In this document: piece by piece, positions 8,197 to 17,180 of the stretch | Numbering within the stretch: position 1 is the stretch's first letter | Layout of the letters: each line of letters begins with the position of its first letter | Origin: Desulforamulus ferrireducens | GTDB taxonomy: Bacteria; Bacillota; Desulfotomaculia; Desulfotomaculales; Desulfotomaculaceae | DNA length: 64,000 nt | Direction of reading: 5' to 3' | Assembly (NCBI RefSeq): GCF_002005145.1 | Contig: NZ_CP019698.1 | Location: forward strand, 2,666,001-2,730,000 | Notes under the pieces: model-generated | The model's input: the letters and a program-made list of their open reading frames with translations, nothing else | What the model was told of the DNA's origin: nothing | Database searches by the model: none | Program-made: the position numbers and the translations under genes

Positions 8197-9183
8197 ATGA
8201 CATACTTACTCTTGCTGGCCAGCCTGGGTATTATTCTGTTAAGCGCTGAAGTATTTACCAACGGCGTGGAATGGCTGGGCAAAAAATTAAACCTTTCGGA
8301 AGGGGCTGTGGGCAGTGTTCTGGCTGCTGTAGGTACCGCCCTGCCCGAGACTATGATACCGGTAATTGCCATCTTATTTGGTACCGGTGACATGGCTGAG
8401 GAAATAGGTATCGGAGCCATCCTGGGCGCACCCTTTATGTTATCCACCCTGGCCCTGGCTATTACCGGTATTGCAGCCATGACCTGGAAGGTAAAAGGTA
8501 AAGCACGGGAAACTATGTTTATAGACCGGGAAGTAATGACCCGGGATCTTAAATTTTTCCTGCTGGTTTACAGTGTTGCGGTGTTGGCCGGAGTATTTGG
8601 TGACGGCTACAAACCTCTGGCGGCTATATTTTTAGTGGCAGCCTATGTTTATTACGTATACAAAACCCTTGGTTGTGAGGGAGGCGAATGTGAAAATCTT
8701 AATCCCCTCTATTTAGCCAAGAAAAACCCGGATCCGGCCTTGCCCCTGGTCTCTTTACAGGTTCTACTGGCCCTGGCAGGAATTGTCATTGGAGCCCATT
8801 TGTTTGTGGCAGAGGTAGAAAGCTTAGCCAATATGTGGGGCATTCCTGCCTTCATCTTGTCTCTCATCATTGCCCCCATTGCCACAGAACTGCCCGAGAA
8901 ATTTAACAGTGTCATCTGGGTTCGCCAGGGCAAAGATACGCTGGCCCTGGGGAATATCACCGGAGCGATGGTATTCCAAAGTTCGATCATCCCTGCTCTG
9001 GGTATTATGCTGACACCCTGGAAATTATCTCAACTTGGCATTATCTGTGCAGTTCTCGCTCTTACTGCCGCAGGTCTGGTATATGTTCTTTTGAAAATGC
9101 GTGGTGAAATAAAACCCCAAACACTGGTGTTTAACAGTGTATTTTACTTAATTTTTATATGTGCCGTGGTGTATATGTATTAA
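8197..9183 (+). CDS. Sodium/calcium exchanger-family (CaCA) cation antiporter
   Basis: A 328-residue integral membrane protein with about ten hydrophobic segments. The two inverted alpha-repeats of the CaCA family are visible: GSVLAAVGTALPETMIPV near residues 40-57, and IIAPIATELPEKFNSVIW near residues 226-243. Each carries the acidic glutamate of the ion site. Family members exchange Na+ or H+ for Ca2+ or other cations across the cytoplasmic membrane. The start is ATG 8197 with AAAGGA upstream. It is one of few plus-strand genes in the window and stands alone. The ion specificity is inferred from the family. Confidence 0.9.
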   Translation: MTYLLLLASLGIILLSAEVFTNGVEWLGKKLNLSEGAVGSVLAAVGTALPETMIPVIAILFGTGDMAEEIGIGAILGAPFMLSTLALAITGIAAMTWKVKGKARETMFIDREVMTRDLKFFLLVYSVAVLAGVFGDGYKPLAAIFLVAAYVYYVYKTLGCEGGECENLNPLYLAKKNPDPALPLVSLQVLLALAGIVIGAHLFVAEVESLANMWGIPAFILSLIIAPIATELPEKFNSVIWVRQGKDTLALGNITGAMVFQSSIIPALGIMLTPWKLSQLGIICAVLALTAAGLVYVLLKMRGEIKPQTLVFNSVFYLIFICAVVYMY

Positions 9184-9584
9184 TCTTTGGGGTACTGGAT
9201 ATTGGGTCTTGGCTGGGCTTAAGGGTGGGACTTTGGGGGCCTGTCTGGGCTTACGGGTCAAATGCCTTTAGGGTCATGTTGTGGTAGTCGGAACTTACGT
9301 ACACAAAAATGGGGCTGTTGCACAATTAGGTGACAATGTGCAACAAAGTTGTTGAGAAGATACACGCTGGCAGCCAGGCAATTCCAACGCTACGTTCTCG
9401 CGACTTTACTGCTAGTCTGCAGAGTGAGACTTGTTACCGCGCAAAACAACAGCCAAGCCAATAGTTACGCCCTCAGACTGCATTCCTTTGTGGTCCCGTT
9501 CGGGCTAAGCAACGCATCCGAACGCTCCACTTCGCTTATGGAATAGCCAGTCTACCTGCTTACTGTTAGCTTTTCATGTACAAT
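9184..9584. other. Non-coding stretch with a family C repeat and an unexplained hairpin-rich segment
   Basis: About 400 bases without a convincing gene. At 9200-9290 it has CTGGGCTTAAGGGT, CTGTCTGGGCTTACGGGT and CTTTAGGGTCAT blocks like those of the long palindrome at 60160-60388 (family C). At 9317-9344 GTTGCACA pairs with TGTGCAAC, preceded by GGGGCT, which resembles an insertion-sequence end. The remainder (9345-9550) includes a CGTTCGG / CCGAACG hairpin and an open frame without ribosome site or recognisable protein. It may be a decayed mobile element. Confidence 0.4.
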
Positions 9585-9632
9585 AAAAAGGGAAGTGTCG
9601 CATTACTACGGTAATGCGACACTTCCCTTTTT
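9585..9632. terminator. Bidirectional terminator, hairpin family A copy 2
   Basis: Perfect inverted repeat with 22-bp arms (9585-9606 and 9611-9632) and a 4-nt loop, bounded by A5 and T5. It can terminate the rbs operon on the minus strand and read-through from the plus strand. The core GGAAGTGTCGCAT is shared with copies at 523, 26083 and 53858; this is the longest copy. Confidence 0.88.
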
Positions 9633-9664
9633 CATTGAAGTACTACTTGAGGCCCAGATATTTT

Positions 9665-10603
9665 TTATTCCTTGGTAATTAGTTTTAGCTCAGCAGGAAT
9701 GTTGGCTTCAATTTGTTCACCTTTCACCAGTTTCTCAGCATTTTGCACACCCAGTTCACCGATTAACTTGGGTTGCTGAGCTACGGTGGCGGCCATGGTG
9801 CCCTCGTTTACAGCCTTAACAGCATCGTCACCGCCGTCAAAACCAACTACCAGGATGTTTTCTCTCTTGGCAGCCTGGATAGCCTGAATAGCACCTAAAG
9901 CCATTTCATCATTATGAGCAAATACAGCTTGGATATCAGGCTGGCTTTGCAGGATGTTTTCCATAACAGTCATACCCTTGGAACGGTCAAAATCGGCAGG
10001 TTGCTTAGCTACAACCTTAACATCCTGTTGGGCATCCATTACATCATGGAAACCTTTACCACGATCACGGGCTGCGGAGGTACCGGCAATACCTTCTAAT
10101 TCAACAACATTACCTTTATTGTTCAGTTGCTTTAAGATAAACTCAGCAGCCATCTTACCACCTGCTACGTTGTCAGAAGCAATGTGGGAAGCAACAGTAC
10201 CGTCGCTTACACTACGGTCAAGGGTAATGACAGGAATATTAGCAGCATTGGCATCTTTAACAGCACTTACTAAACCATCGCTATCGGTGGGGTTTAACAG
10301 AATAACATCAACCTTTTGTTGAATGAGGTTTTCCACCTGGGAAACTTGCTTGGAAGCGTCATCTTGGGCATCCACAACCACCAGTTTAGCGCCAATCTTA
10401 TCTGCCGCAGCCTGAGCGCCATCCTTCATGTCAACAAAGAAGGGGTTGTTGAGGGTGGAAATAGCCAAACCAATGGTCAATTGTTTTTCTTGTTCTGCCG
10501 GAGCATCTTTGGCTTCTTCTTTTTTACCGGCGCAACCAGTTACTAAGCCTAAAACAAATACCATACCTACTAGCAAAATCCCGAGTTTACGTAGCTTTTT
10601 CAT
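9665..10603 (-). CDS. rbsB: Ribose ABC transporter substrate-binding lipoprotein RbsB
   Basis: Periplasmic-binding-protein-like lipoprotein of 312 residues that captures D-ribose and delivers it to RbsA/RbsC. The start at ATG 10603 has a strong TAAGGAGG site; the frame extends 26 codons further upstream but overlaps rbsC. It has a lipoprotein signal peptide with lipobox LVTGC near residue 24. The type 1 sugar-binding fold shows STLNNPFF near the N-terminus, then ITLDRSVSDG, HNDEMALGAIQA and VGFDGG. It is the last gene of rbsRKDACB and is followed by the hairpin at 9585-9632. Confidence 0.95.
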   Translation of the reverse strand: MKKLRKLGILLVGMVFVLGLVTGCAGKKEEAKDAPAEQEKQLTIGLAISTLNNPFFVDMKDGAQAAADKIGAKLVVVDAQDDASKQVSQVENLIQQKVDVILLNPTDSDGLVSAVKDANAANIPVITLDRSVSDGTVASHIASDNVAGGKMAAEFILKQLNNKGNVVELEGIAGTSAARDRGKGFHDVMDAQQDVKVVAKQPADFDRSKGMTVMENILQSQPDIQAVFAHNDEMALGAIQAIQAAKRENILVVGFDGGDDAVKAVNEGTMAATVAQQPKLIGELGVQNAEKLVKGEQIEANIPAELKLITKE

Positions 10604-10677
10604 TTTCTTACTCCTCCTTATAATTTTGTATTGTTGATATTGGAACCAGCATTCCCCACAGGTTGACGACTCTTCTA

Positions 10678-11619
10678 TCACCTCCCGGCAGCGTTACGTC
10701 TGTCTAGTAAGACGGCAAACAAAATAATGAACCCTTTAACAGCTTGTTGGTAGAAGGAAGATACATTCAGTAGATTTAGACCATTATCGATGACACCAAT
10801 AATTAAAGCACCGATAAGGGTTCCCACCACCCCACCGCGACCACCGGTTAAGCTGGTACCACCAATGACAACGGCGGCAATGGCATCCAATTCGTAACCC
10901 GAGCCTGCTGTAGGTTGGGCAGACAATAGTCGGGAGGTTAAGATAGCCCCCGCAAGACCAGCCATTAGACCACTGATGGAGTAAACAAGAATTTTATAGC
11001 GAGTTGTTTTAACCCCACTGAGGATGGTTGCCTCTTCGTTACCCCCCAGGGCAAAAATTCTTCTGCCCACAGTCATATGATTTAAGACAAACCAGGCCAA
11101 TAAAACCACAATGGCGGTAATAACAACAGGCGTAGGAATGGGGCCAATATAACCACCACCCAAAGCGTTAAACCCCTCTGACACAGCCCGGACCGGTTTA
11201 CCTTCGGTATACACCAGGGTAGCCCCCCGAAAGATTGTCATGGTGGCTAGGGTAGCAACAAAGGGCGCCACCCGACCGTAGGCCACTATGGTGCCGTTTA
11301 AAGTTCCTGCCAGTAATCCCACCAGGCAGGAAAATAACACCGCTATCACCGGGTCATAACCCAAACCCAGCATGCCCGCTCCCAGGGCACCGGCGAAGGC
11401 CAGGATGGCACCCACCGACAAATCAATACCTCCGGTAAGAATGACAAAGGTTAAACCCACACCTAACAGGGTATTAATAGACACTTGCCTGGCCACATTT
11501 AGCAGGTTAGAAATGGTAAAAAAACGATCAGTTAAAAAAGACAGGGTAATGGTAATTAAAAGCAGTCCAATAAAAGGACCTAAATTATAGCGTTGGATTA
11601 AAGTCCTTGGGCTTCCCAT
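10678..11619 (-). CDS. rbsC: Ribose ABC transporter permease RbsC
   Basis: Inner-membrane permease of 313 residues with 8-10 hydrophobic segments. It has the family's conserved GLTFVILTGGIDLSVGAILA stretch near residues 57-76 and a GYELDAIAAVVIGGTSLTGG cytoplasmic loop near 225-244. It forms the ribose channel with the RbsA ATPase. The ATG at 11619 lies behind ACAGGAGG and overlaps the end of rbsA by 22 bases, so translation is probably coupled. Confidence 0.95.
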   Translation of the reverse strand: MGSPRTLIQRYNLGPFIGLLLITITLSFLTDRFFTISNLLNVARQVSINTLLGVGLTFVILTGGIDLSVGAILAFAGALGAGMLGLGYDPVIAVLFSCLVGLLAGTLNGTIVAYGRVAPFVATLATMTIFRGATLVYTEGKPVRAVSEGFNALGGGYIGPIPTPVVITAIVVLLAWFVLNHMTVGRRIFALGGNEEATILSGVKTTRYKILVYSISGLMAGLAGAILTSRLLSAQPTAGSGYELDAIAAVVIGGTSLTGGRGGVVGTLIGALIIGVIDNGLNLLNVSSFYQQAVKGFIILFAVLLDRRNAAGR

Positions 11620-13121
11620 TGCACACCTCCTGTGGCACAGAGCATAAACTTTTCTTCGGTTATTTCTTCCCGGGTGAAATGGCCGGTAATCTTACCCTCG
11701 TACATCACATAAATGCGATCGCTCATTCCTATGAGCTCCTGCAAGTCGGAGGAAATTAAGATAATCCCCAATCCTTCCGAGGTAAGACGGTTCATTAATT
11801 CATAAATTTCTACCTTAGCCCCGACATCCACACCCCTGGTGGGTTCATCTAATATTAATATCTTAGGCATGGTTTCCAGCCATTTACCAAAGACAACCTT
11901 TTGTTGGTTACCCCCGCTGAGGCTTTTCACAGTTTGACTGGGACCAGATGTTTTAATTCTTAATAGCTTAATATACTTTTGGGTCATCTCAGCTTCTTTA
12001 CTCCGCTCAATGACACCCAGTTTAGATCTTTTATGTAAGGTTGGTAGTGCTAAATTGGACTGGACACTGAAGGGTAGGATCAGCCCCTGTTCCTTTCTAT
12101 CTTCTGTAACCATGGCCAAACCATGGTTGATAGCCTCACTGGGGTGGCGAAACCGTCCTTGGAAGGTACCTGCTTGGGGACTGGTTACTTTTAATTGCCC
12201 CTGGGCTGCATCCAAACCAAAAACAGCTCTGGCTAATTCCGTTCGCCCGGCACCCATTAACCCCCCAATACCAACCACTTCGCCTGCCCGCAAATGAAAG
12301 CTAACATCATGCAGCGCCGAATTGGAGAAATTCTCCACTTCCAAAATGACTTCGCTGGGATGGTTATTCATCTTGGGAAACCGCTCGGTAACTTGCCGGC
12401 CCACCATAAGAGCTACCAATTCATCAATATTAGTATCCTCTATCTTGAGGGTGGCAATATACTTGCCATCTCGCAAAACCGTTACCCGATGACATATTTG
12501 AAAAAGTTCTTCCATGCGGTGAGAAATATAAATAATCGAAACGCCCTGTTGCACCAGCGACTGCATAATTTCAAACAATTTTTCCTTTTCTTTTTCCGTC
12601 AGAGCGGCAGTGGGTTCATCCATAACTAATAGCTTAGCTTTTTTGGATAGCGCTTTGGCAATCTCCACTAATTGCTTTTCTCCCACGCTCAACTGGGCTA
12701 CCGGTGTCTTGGGGTTTAATTTGAGACCCACCTGTTCCATATACTTACGGGAAGCAGCCAACAAACTGGACCAATTTATTACTCCTAATTTAGTAAAGGG
12801 GGCTTCACTACCCAAAAAGATATTTTCCGCGATGCTCAGGTAGGGTACCAGGTTAAATTCCTGGTGAATCATGACAATGCCTAACTCCTCTGCTTGCTTG
12901 GGCCCCTTTACATGTACCTCTTTTCCTTGATAAAAAATACGGCCATCGTTCATCTGGTAGATGCCGGTGAGGATCTTCATTAAGGTTGACTTACCAGCAC
13001 CATTTTCCCCTAAAAGGGCGTGGATTTCCCTCTCTCTAACAGAAAGATTCACATTGTCTAGTACTTTGGCACCTGGAAACTCCTTGGTAATTCCTTGCAT
13101 TTCCAATAATTCCAAGGTCAT
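11598..13121 (-). CDS. rbsA: Ribose ABC transporter ATP-binding protein RbsA
   Basis: A 507-residue tandem ABC ATPase that powers ribose import. The N-terminal half has Walker A GENGAGKST (residues 38-46), an LSVGEKQ signature and a Walker B region with LLVMDEPTAAL. The C-terminal half has a degenerate P-loop (GGLMGAGRTEL), an LSGGNQQKV signature and LILDEPTRGVDVG, as usual for sugar ABC ATPases of this group. The start is ATG 13121. The gene lies 9 bases after rbsD and overlaps rbsC. Confidence 0.96.
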   Translation of the reverse strand: MTLELLEMQGITKEFPGAKVLDNVNLSVREREIHALLGENGAGKSTLMKILTGIYQMNDGRIFYQGKEVHVKGPKQAEELGIVMIHQEFNLVPYLSIAENIFLGSEAPFTKLGVINWSSLLAASRKYMEQVGLKLNPKTPVAQLSVGEKQLVEIAKALSKKAKLLVMDEPTAALTEKEKEKLFEIMQSLVQQGVSIIYISHRMEELFQICHRVTVLRDGKYIATLKIEDTNIDELVALMVGRQVTERFPKMNNHPSEVILEVENFSNSALHDVSFHLRAGEVVGIGGLMGAGRTELARAVFGLDAAQGQLKVTSPQAGTFQGRFRHPSEAINHGLAMVTEDRKEQGLILPFSVQSNLALPTLHKRSKLGVIERSKEAEMTQKYIKLLRIKTSGPSQTVKSLSGGNQQKVVFGKWLETMPKILILDEPTRGVDVGAKVEIYELMNRLTSEGLGIILISSDLQELIGMSDRIYVMYEGKITGHFTREEITEEKFMLCATGGVQWEAQGL

Positions 13122-13130
13122 ATGCCCCCC

Positions 13131-13523
13131 TTAAAAAGCCACGCCCGCATACAAAATAACATTGGCATAGGGAGTCCATTCTCCCGTACGGATTACCGCC
13201 TTAGCCTCAGCAGTTAATTTTTTCAGTTCTTCGTGGCTAACCGCTTGTACCTCTACCGGGGATAACCTGCTATTTATATCATCCAGTAATTGGGAGTTGG
13301 GAAGTAATTCCTTGGCCACAGTGGCTTTTTCCACCACCAGCTCGTAAAGAATAGCCTCCAGTACCTCTAAAAAACCTGGTACACCCTTGGTAACCGCCAA
13401 ATCAATACAAGCTACGCCAGGAGGTACCGGCAAGCCGCTATCTGCAATGACAATGGCATCCCCATGTCCTAAACTGGCTATTAATGCAGCTAACTCCCGG
13501 TGTAAAATTCCATGTTTTTTCAT
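13131..13523 (-). CDS. rbsD: D-ribose pyranase RbsD
   Basis: A 130-residue protein that interconverts the beta-pyranose and beta-furanose forms of ribose, supplying the form used by ribokinase. It has the [21 protein letters not shown]-terminus with the catalytic histidine, [11 protein letters not shown] in the middle, and the C-terminal [12 protein letters not shown]. The start is ATG 13523, overlapping the rbsK stop by 4 bases (ATGA arrangement). Confidence 0.95.
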   Translation of the reverse strand: MKKHGILHRELAALIASLGHGDAIVIADSGLPVPPGVACIDLAVTKGVPGFLEVLEAILYELVVEKATVAKELLPNSQLLDDINSRLSPVEVQAVSHEELKKLTAEAKAVIRTGEWTPYANVILYAGVAF

Positions 13524-14425
13524 AGCTCACAACCCCCAATAAATTGTTCCACTTCTGTCCGTGCCGGCAAGGAGGTTTGAGCACCCTCTTTGCCCACAGA
13601 TAAAGCTGCTACAGCACTGGCAAAGATAATTGCTGCTTTGAGGTTTTTTCCCTCAGCCAGGGCCACACTAAAACCACCAATAAAGGCGTCTCCCGCTGCT
13701 GTGGTATCAACCGCCTTTACTTTAAAGGCCGGGATAACTTCTGCCGTCTCTCCAGTAGCATAGAACACTCCCTGTTCCCCTTTGGTTACTAATAGATTTT
13801 GTTTAACCTTTGAGCGCAGGGCCAAATAACCATCTTCAGGGGAACCCCCCAACAACAGGGCCTCATGCTCATTGGGGATTAAATAATCTACTTTGGCAAA
13901 CCACTCCTCGGGCAAAGGTTGTGCCGGAGCTGGATTTAAAATAACTGGTTTCTGGTATTTATTGGCCAAATCAATGGCTTTACCAATGGTATCTAAAGGA
14001 ATTTCCAACTGCAAAACAACCACATCAGCATTGGCAAAAACCTGTTCCCTTGCTTCTAAATCGGCAGGGGTGATGGCAAAATTGGCCCCGGGAACAACCA
14101 CAATCTGGTTATTGCCTTTGCTATCAACATTAATTAAAGCCACACCGGTAGAGGTATCTACTTGTTTAATGTGGCTGATATCTATACCTGTTTGCTGCAA
14201 ATGTTTAAGCAGTTGCTCACCGTGGCTGTCCGTGCCTGCTGCTCCTAACATAGTAACCTGGGCTCCCAGCCTGGCTGCTGCCACTGCCTGATTAGCACCT
14301 TTACCGCCGGGAACGGTAAGGAAGCGCTTTCCCAATACCGTTTCACCCACACCGGGAATTCTCTCCGAATAACTTACCAAATCCATATTGATACTGCCCA
14401 CAACTAATACCCTAGCTGTTGTCAA
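13520..14425 (-). CDS. rbsK: Ribokinase RbsK
   Basis: PfkB-family sugar kinase of 301 residues that phosphorylates D-ribose to ribose 5-phosphate. Signature 1 ([16 protein letters not shown]) lies near residues 39-54. The catalytic [17 protein letters not shown] motif near residues 240-256 holds the aspartate base in AAGD. The start is TTG 14425 behind TAAGGAGG and overlaps the end of rbsR by 14 bases. Confidence 0.96.
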   Translation of the reverse strand: MTTARVLVVGSINMDLVSYSERIPGVGETVLGKRFLTVPGGKGANQAVAAARLGAQVTMLGAAGTDSHGEQLLKHLQQTGIDISHIKQVDTSTGVALINVDSKGNNQIVVVPGANFAITPADLEAREQVFANADVVVLQLEIPLDTIGKAIDLANKYQKPVILNPAPAQPLPEEWFAKVDYLIPNEHEALLLGGSPEDGYLALRSKVKQNLLVTKGEQGVFYATGETAEVIPAFKVKAVDTTAAGDAFIGGFSVALAEGKNLKAAIIFASAVAALSVGKEGAQTSLPARTEVEQFIGGCEL

Positions 14426-15425
14426 TGGTTTTCCTCCTTATGGACGAGTCCCTAACTTTCAGGATAGGGTCTAACTCTAAATGGCGGTAAACTGTATTTT
14501 GACCCGTCAAAGATTCAATAATCAATTGAACTGCCATAACTCCCATTTCATAGGTAGGCTGAATAACCGTAGTTAGTTTAGGATGAACATATTTACTTAA
14601 ATCTATTCCGTCATAACCCACCAGGGCGATGTCCTCGGGGACTTTTAAGCCTGCTTCCTGCAAAACCTCCAGGGCACCCACGGCCATCAAATCATTACCA
14701 CAGAAAACTGCATCGGGAACATTTTTTAAACTGAGTAATCTACGCATACCGGTGGCACCACCAGAGATGCGAAAATCACCTTCACAAACTAACGTCATAT
14801 CCAGGGACAAGCCATATTCCTCCAAGGCCTTTTGATAACCAAGCAAGCGTTGCTGAGCTGATGGAGACGTGGCAGGACCGGTAATATGGGCAATTCGACG
14901 ATAATTTTGCTCCAGGAGGTGCTTGGTTGCTAAAAAGCCCCCCAATTTATTGTTAGTACAGATAGAATGAATATCCAATTGACTGGTACGATCCAATAGG
15001 ACCACAGGTGCAGCATCATTTATCCAAGGGGCTAAGTATTGTTCATGCATTCTGGAACCAACCAAGATAATGCCGTCCACTCGTTTTTCACTTAACAGGT
15101 TTAAGTACATTTTTTCTTTGGCAACATCCCAATCAGAGTTGCAAAGCATGATATTGTACCCCTGTTTCCCTGCCTCATCTTCCGCTCCCCGGGCTAATTC
15201 CGGAAAAAATGGGTTGGTAATATCCGGCAAGATCAGGCCAAAGGTTTTGGTTTTTTTACTTACCAACCCCCTGGCAATTTGACTGGGCTGATAATTAAGT
15301 TGTTTAATGGCAGCCATAACCTTTGCCTCAGTATTTTTTTCCACATAGCCACTGGCATTTAAAACTCGGGACACTGTGGAAACCGATACCCCTGCTAATT
15401 TTGCTACATCCTTAATGGTGGCCAT
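14412..15425 (-). CDS. rbsR: LacI-family transcriptional regulator, ribose operon repressor RbsR
   Basis: A 337-residue LacI/GalR repressor. The N-terminal helix-turn-helix is TIKDVAKLAGVSVSTVSRVL (residues 3-22). The hinge and a periplasmic-binding-type effector domain follow, with the family motifs LIPDITNPFFPEL (written LILPDITNPFF here), HLLEQNYRRIAHI and FCGNDLMAVGAL. It starts at ATG 15425 behind GGAGG. It is the first gene of the rbs operon, with two LacI-type operator palindromes just upstream (15441-15454 and 15497-15510), so it probably represses its own operon. The ligand, ribose, is inferred from the operon. Confidence 0.92.
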   Translation of the reverse strand: MATIKDVAKLAGVSVSTVSRVLNASGYVEKNTEAKVMAAIKQLNYQPSQIARGLVSKKTKTFGLILPDITNPFFPELARGAEDEAGKQGYNIMLCNSDWDVAKEKMYLNLLSEKRVDGIILVGSRMHEQYLAPWINDAAPVVLLDRTSQLDIHSICTNNKLGGFLATKHLLEQNYRRIAHITGPATSPSAQQRLLGYQKALEEYGLSLDMTLVCEGDFRISGGATGMRRLLSLKNVPDAVFCGNDLMAVGALEVLQEAGLKVPEDIALVGYDGIDLSKYVHPKLTTVIQPTYEMGVMAVQLIIESLTGQNTVYRHLELDPILKVRDSSIRRKTIDNS

Positions 15426-15440
15426 GACTTACCTCCATGC

Positions 15441-15510
15441 TGGTAACGTTATCATTTTATTATGTTAAGTTATTGTCCTTATTGGCATTATCCTTGTGGT
15501 AACGTTTTCA
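15441..15510. promoter_or_regulatory. Two LacI-type operators upstream of rbsR
   Basis: TGGTAACGTTATCA at 15441-15454 and TGGTAACGTTTTCA at 15497-15510 are near-palindromes centred on AACGTT, the type bound by LacI/GalR-family repressors. Their centres are 56 bases apart and the proximal one is next to the rbsR ribosome site. The AT-rich DNA between them should hold the promoter (CATAAT / TAAAAT candidates, no clear minus-35). Confidence 0.8.
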
Positions 15511-15608
15511 TATAAGCATATTCGTGACTGGTGAAAAAAATCCTCTTTAGCATTTGGCAAATTTTAAAAAATAATTTTCAGTGGCTTCTAAAAAATACTT
15601 TGTGGCAA

Positions 15609-15652
15609 GATAAAAGGCACTAAGCGCCCATGGCTACCTAGTGCCTTTTATC
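15609..15652. terminator. trkH terminator overlapping its stop codon
   Basis: GATAAAAGGCACTA and TAGTGCCTTTTATC form a 14-bp stem (15609-15622, 15639-15652) around a 16-nt loop. The trkH stop TAA (15648-15650) is inside the stem. Being A/T-bounded on both sides, it can stop transcription on the minus strand. Confidence 0.78.
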
Positions 15653-17093
15653 TCCAGAACTTCAGATTTAATACCACCAGAATGGTAAACAACTCTAGCC
15701 TACCAATAAACATACAAAAGGTCAAAATCAATTTAGCCACCTGGGGCATATCCGCGAACATGGTAGCCGGACTTACCGTTCCCAGACAGCTAATGGTTGT
15801 TATCACTGCCATAAAGGCAGTTGAGAGATCTATTCCTAACGCTAATAAAGCTGTCACGGCAATGCCAATACACACGATAAATAAGGCAAAGAAATTTTGT
15901 ACAGTTTGTACCACTTCCTGAGGAATAACACTATTACCTAATCTCACTGGTATAACTGCCTGTGGGTGGATTAACCTGGACATCTGGTTAGAAAGGGCCC
16001 TCAGAACAATCAGCAGGCGTATTACCTTAATCCCAGCACCTGTAGAACCGGAACAGGCTCCTACGAACATCAGAACCACCAGAAGAAAGCGGCTAAAATC
16101 CGGCCATTGATAAAAATCCGTTGTGGTAAATCCCGTACTGGTTATGACCGATGCCACCTGAAAAAGCGCTAAGCGAGCTGCTTGATCTATACCATAGTCC
16201 AGGTCATTTACTAGATTTATGCTTACCAACATAACAGCGACAGCGATAATACCTAAATAGACTTTGGTTTCGGGATCCTTAAAATATGCTAACCGATTAC
16301 CTTTCATCACACTATAATGCAAACTAAAATTAATACCACATAGAATCATAAAAAAGATAATAATTAACTCTATTGATAAACTGTCAAAATACCCAATACT
16401 GGCATTTTTGGAAGAGCTGCCACCTGTCCCCATGGTACCTAGGGTATGAATCATAGCGTCAAACCAAGACATACCCGCCACTTTTAGCAAGATAAATTCT
16501 CCCAAAGAAAACAACAGATAGACTTTATAAAGCTCTCTAGCTGTCTGGGCAACCTTGGGTAAAACCTTGCTTTTGGTCGGACCGGGGACTTCTGCTTTAA
16601 ACATGCGAAAACCTGCGACATTTATGGAAGGCATTAAAGCAAGGGTCAATACAATGATACCCATACCACCCAGCCAATGAATCAGGCTTCGCCAGAACAA
16701 TATGCCCCTGGACAACCCCTCAATATTTGCTATTAACGAGGCGCCGGTTGTGGTAAAACCCGATGCTGACTCAAAAAAAGCATCCACTGGATGGGTTAAT
16801 ATACCACTTAAATAAAAGGGTAACGCTCCAAAGGTAGATAATAATAACCACCCCGAGGTAGCAACCAGAAATCCTTCTTTATAGCCAACTTGCATGGTGC
16901 CTGGCTTAATTAAAATAAGTGCAAAACCAGCAACTGCTGTAACAATAATACTTAAAAGAAAGGCTAAAGTATCCCTGCTGGCATCAACTATGGAAAACGC
17001 AAGGGATGGTAACATTGCAACAGCCAGGCAACAAAGCATAATCCCCAGCGCTCTTAAAATAAGCCTGTTATTCAAAGATATAATCCTCCGCAT
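15648..17093 (-). CDS. TrkH/KtrB-type potassium uptake protein
   Basis: A 481-residue membrane protein of the TrkH/KtrB superfamily that forms a K+ translocation pore. Four pore-loop repeats with selectivity-filter-like sequences are visible: SGFTTTGAS (about residue 110), TMGTGGSS (about 220), TSTGFTTTD (about 318) and ISCLGTVSP (about 435). No TrkA/KtrA regulatory subunit lies next to it. The start is drawn at ATG 17093, which lacks a ribosome site. TTG 17075, with CGGAGG nine bases upstream, is a credible alternative and shortens the protein by six residues. Confidence 0.92.
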   Translation of the reverse strand: MRRIISLNNRLILRALGIMLCCLAVAMLPSLAFSIVDASRDTLAFLLSIIVTAVAGFALILIKPGTMQVGYKEGFLVATSGWLLLSTFGALPFYLSGILTHPVDAFFESASGFTTTGASLIANIEGLSRGILFWRSLIHWLGGMGIIVLTLALMPSINVAGFRMFKAEVPGPTKSKVLPKVAQTARELYKVYLLFSLGEFILLKVAGMSWFDAMIHTLGTMGTGGSSSKNASIGYFDSLSIELIIIFFMILCGINFSLHYSVMKGNRLAYFKDPETKVYLGIIAVAVMLVSINLVNDLDYGIDQAARLALFQVASVITSTGFTTTDFYQWPDFSRFLLVVLMFVGACSGSTGAGIKVIRLLIVLRALSNQMSRLIHPQAVIPVRLGNSVIPQEVVQTVQNFFALFIVCIGIAVTALLALGIDLSTAFMAVITTISCLGTVSPATMFADMPQVAKLILTFCMFIGRLELFTILVVLNLKFWR

Positions 17094-17180
17094 ACATTAC
17101 GGTAGAGTACAATATTTATCTATTCATATTGACTTGAGTAAGAATTTAGTATTAGGCTATAATCTCCTACAAGAGCATTT

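Noticed and set aside
9349-9546. 65-codon plus-strand frame after the antiporter gene
   Set aside because: No ribosome site and no recognisable protein; it lies in a hairpin-rich segment that looks like decayed non-coding DNA.
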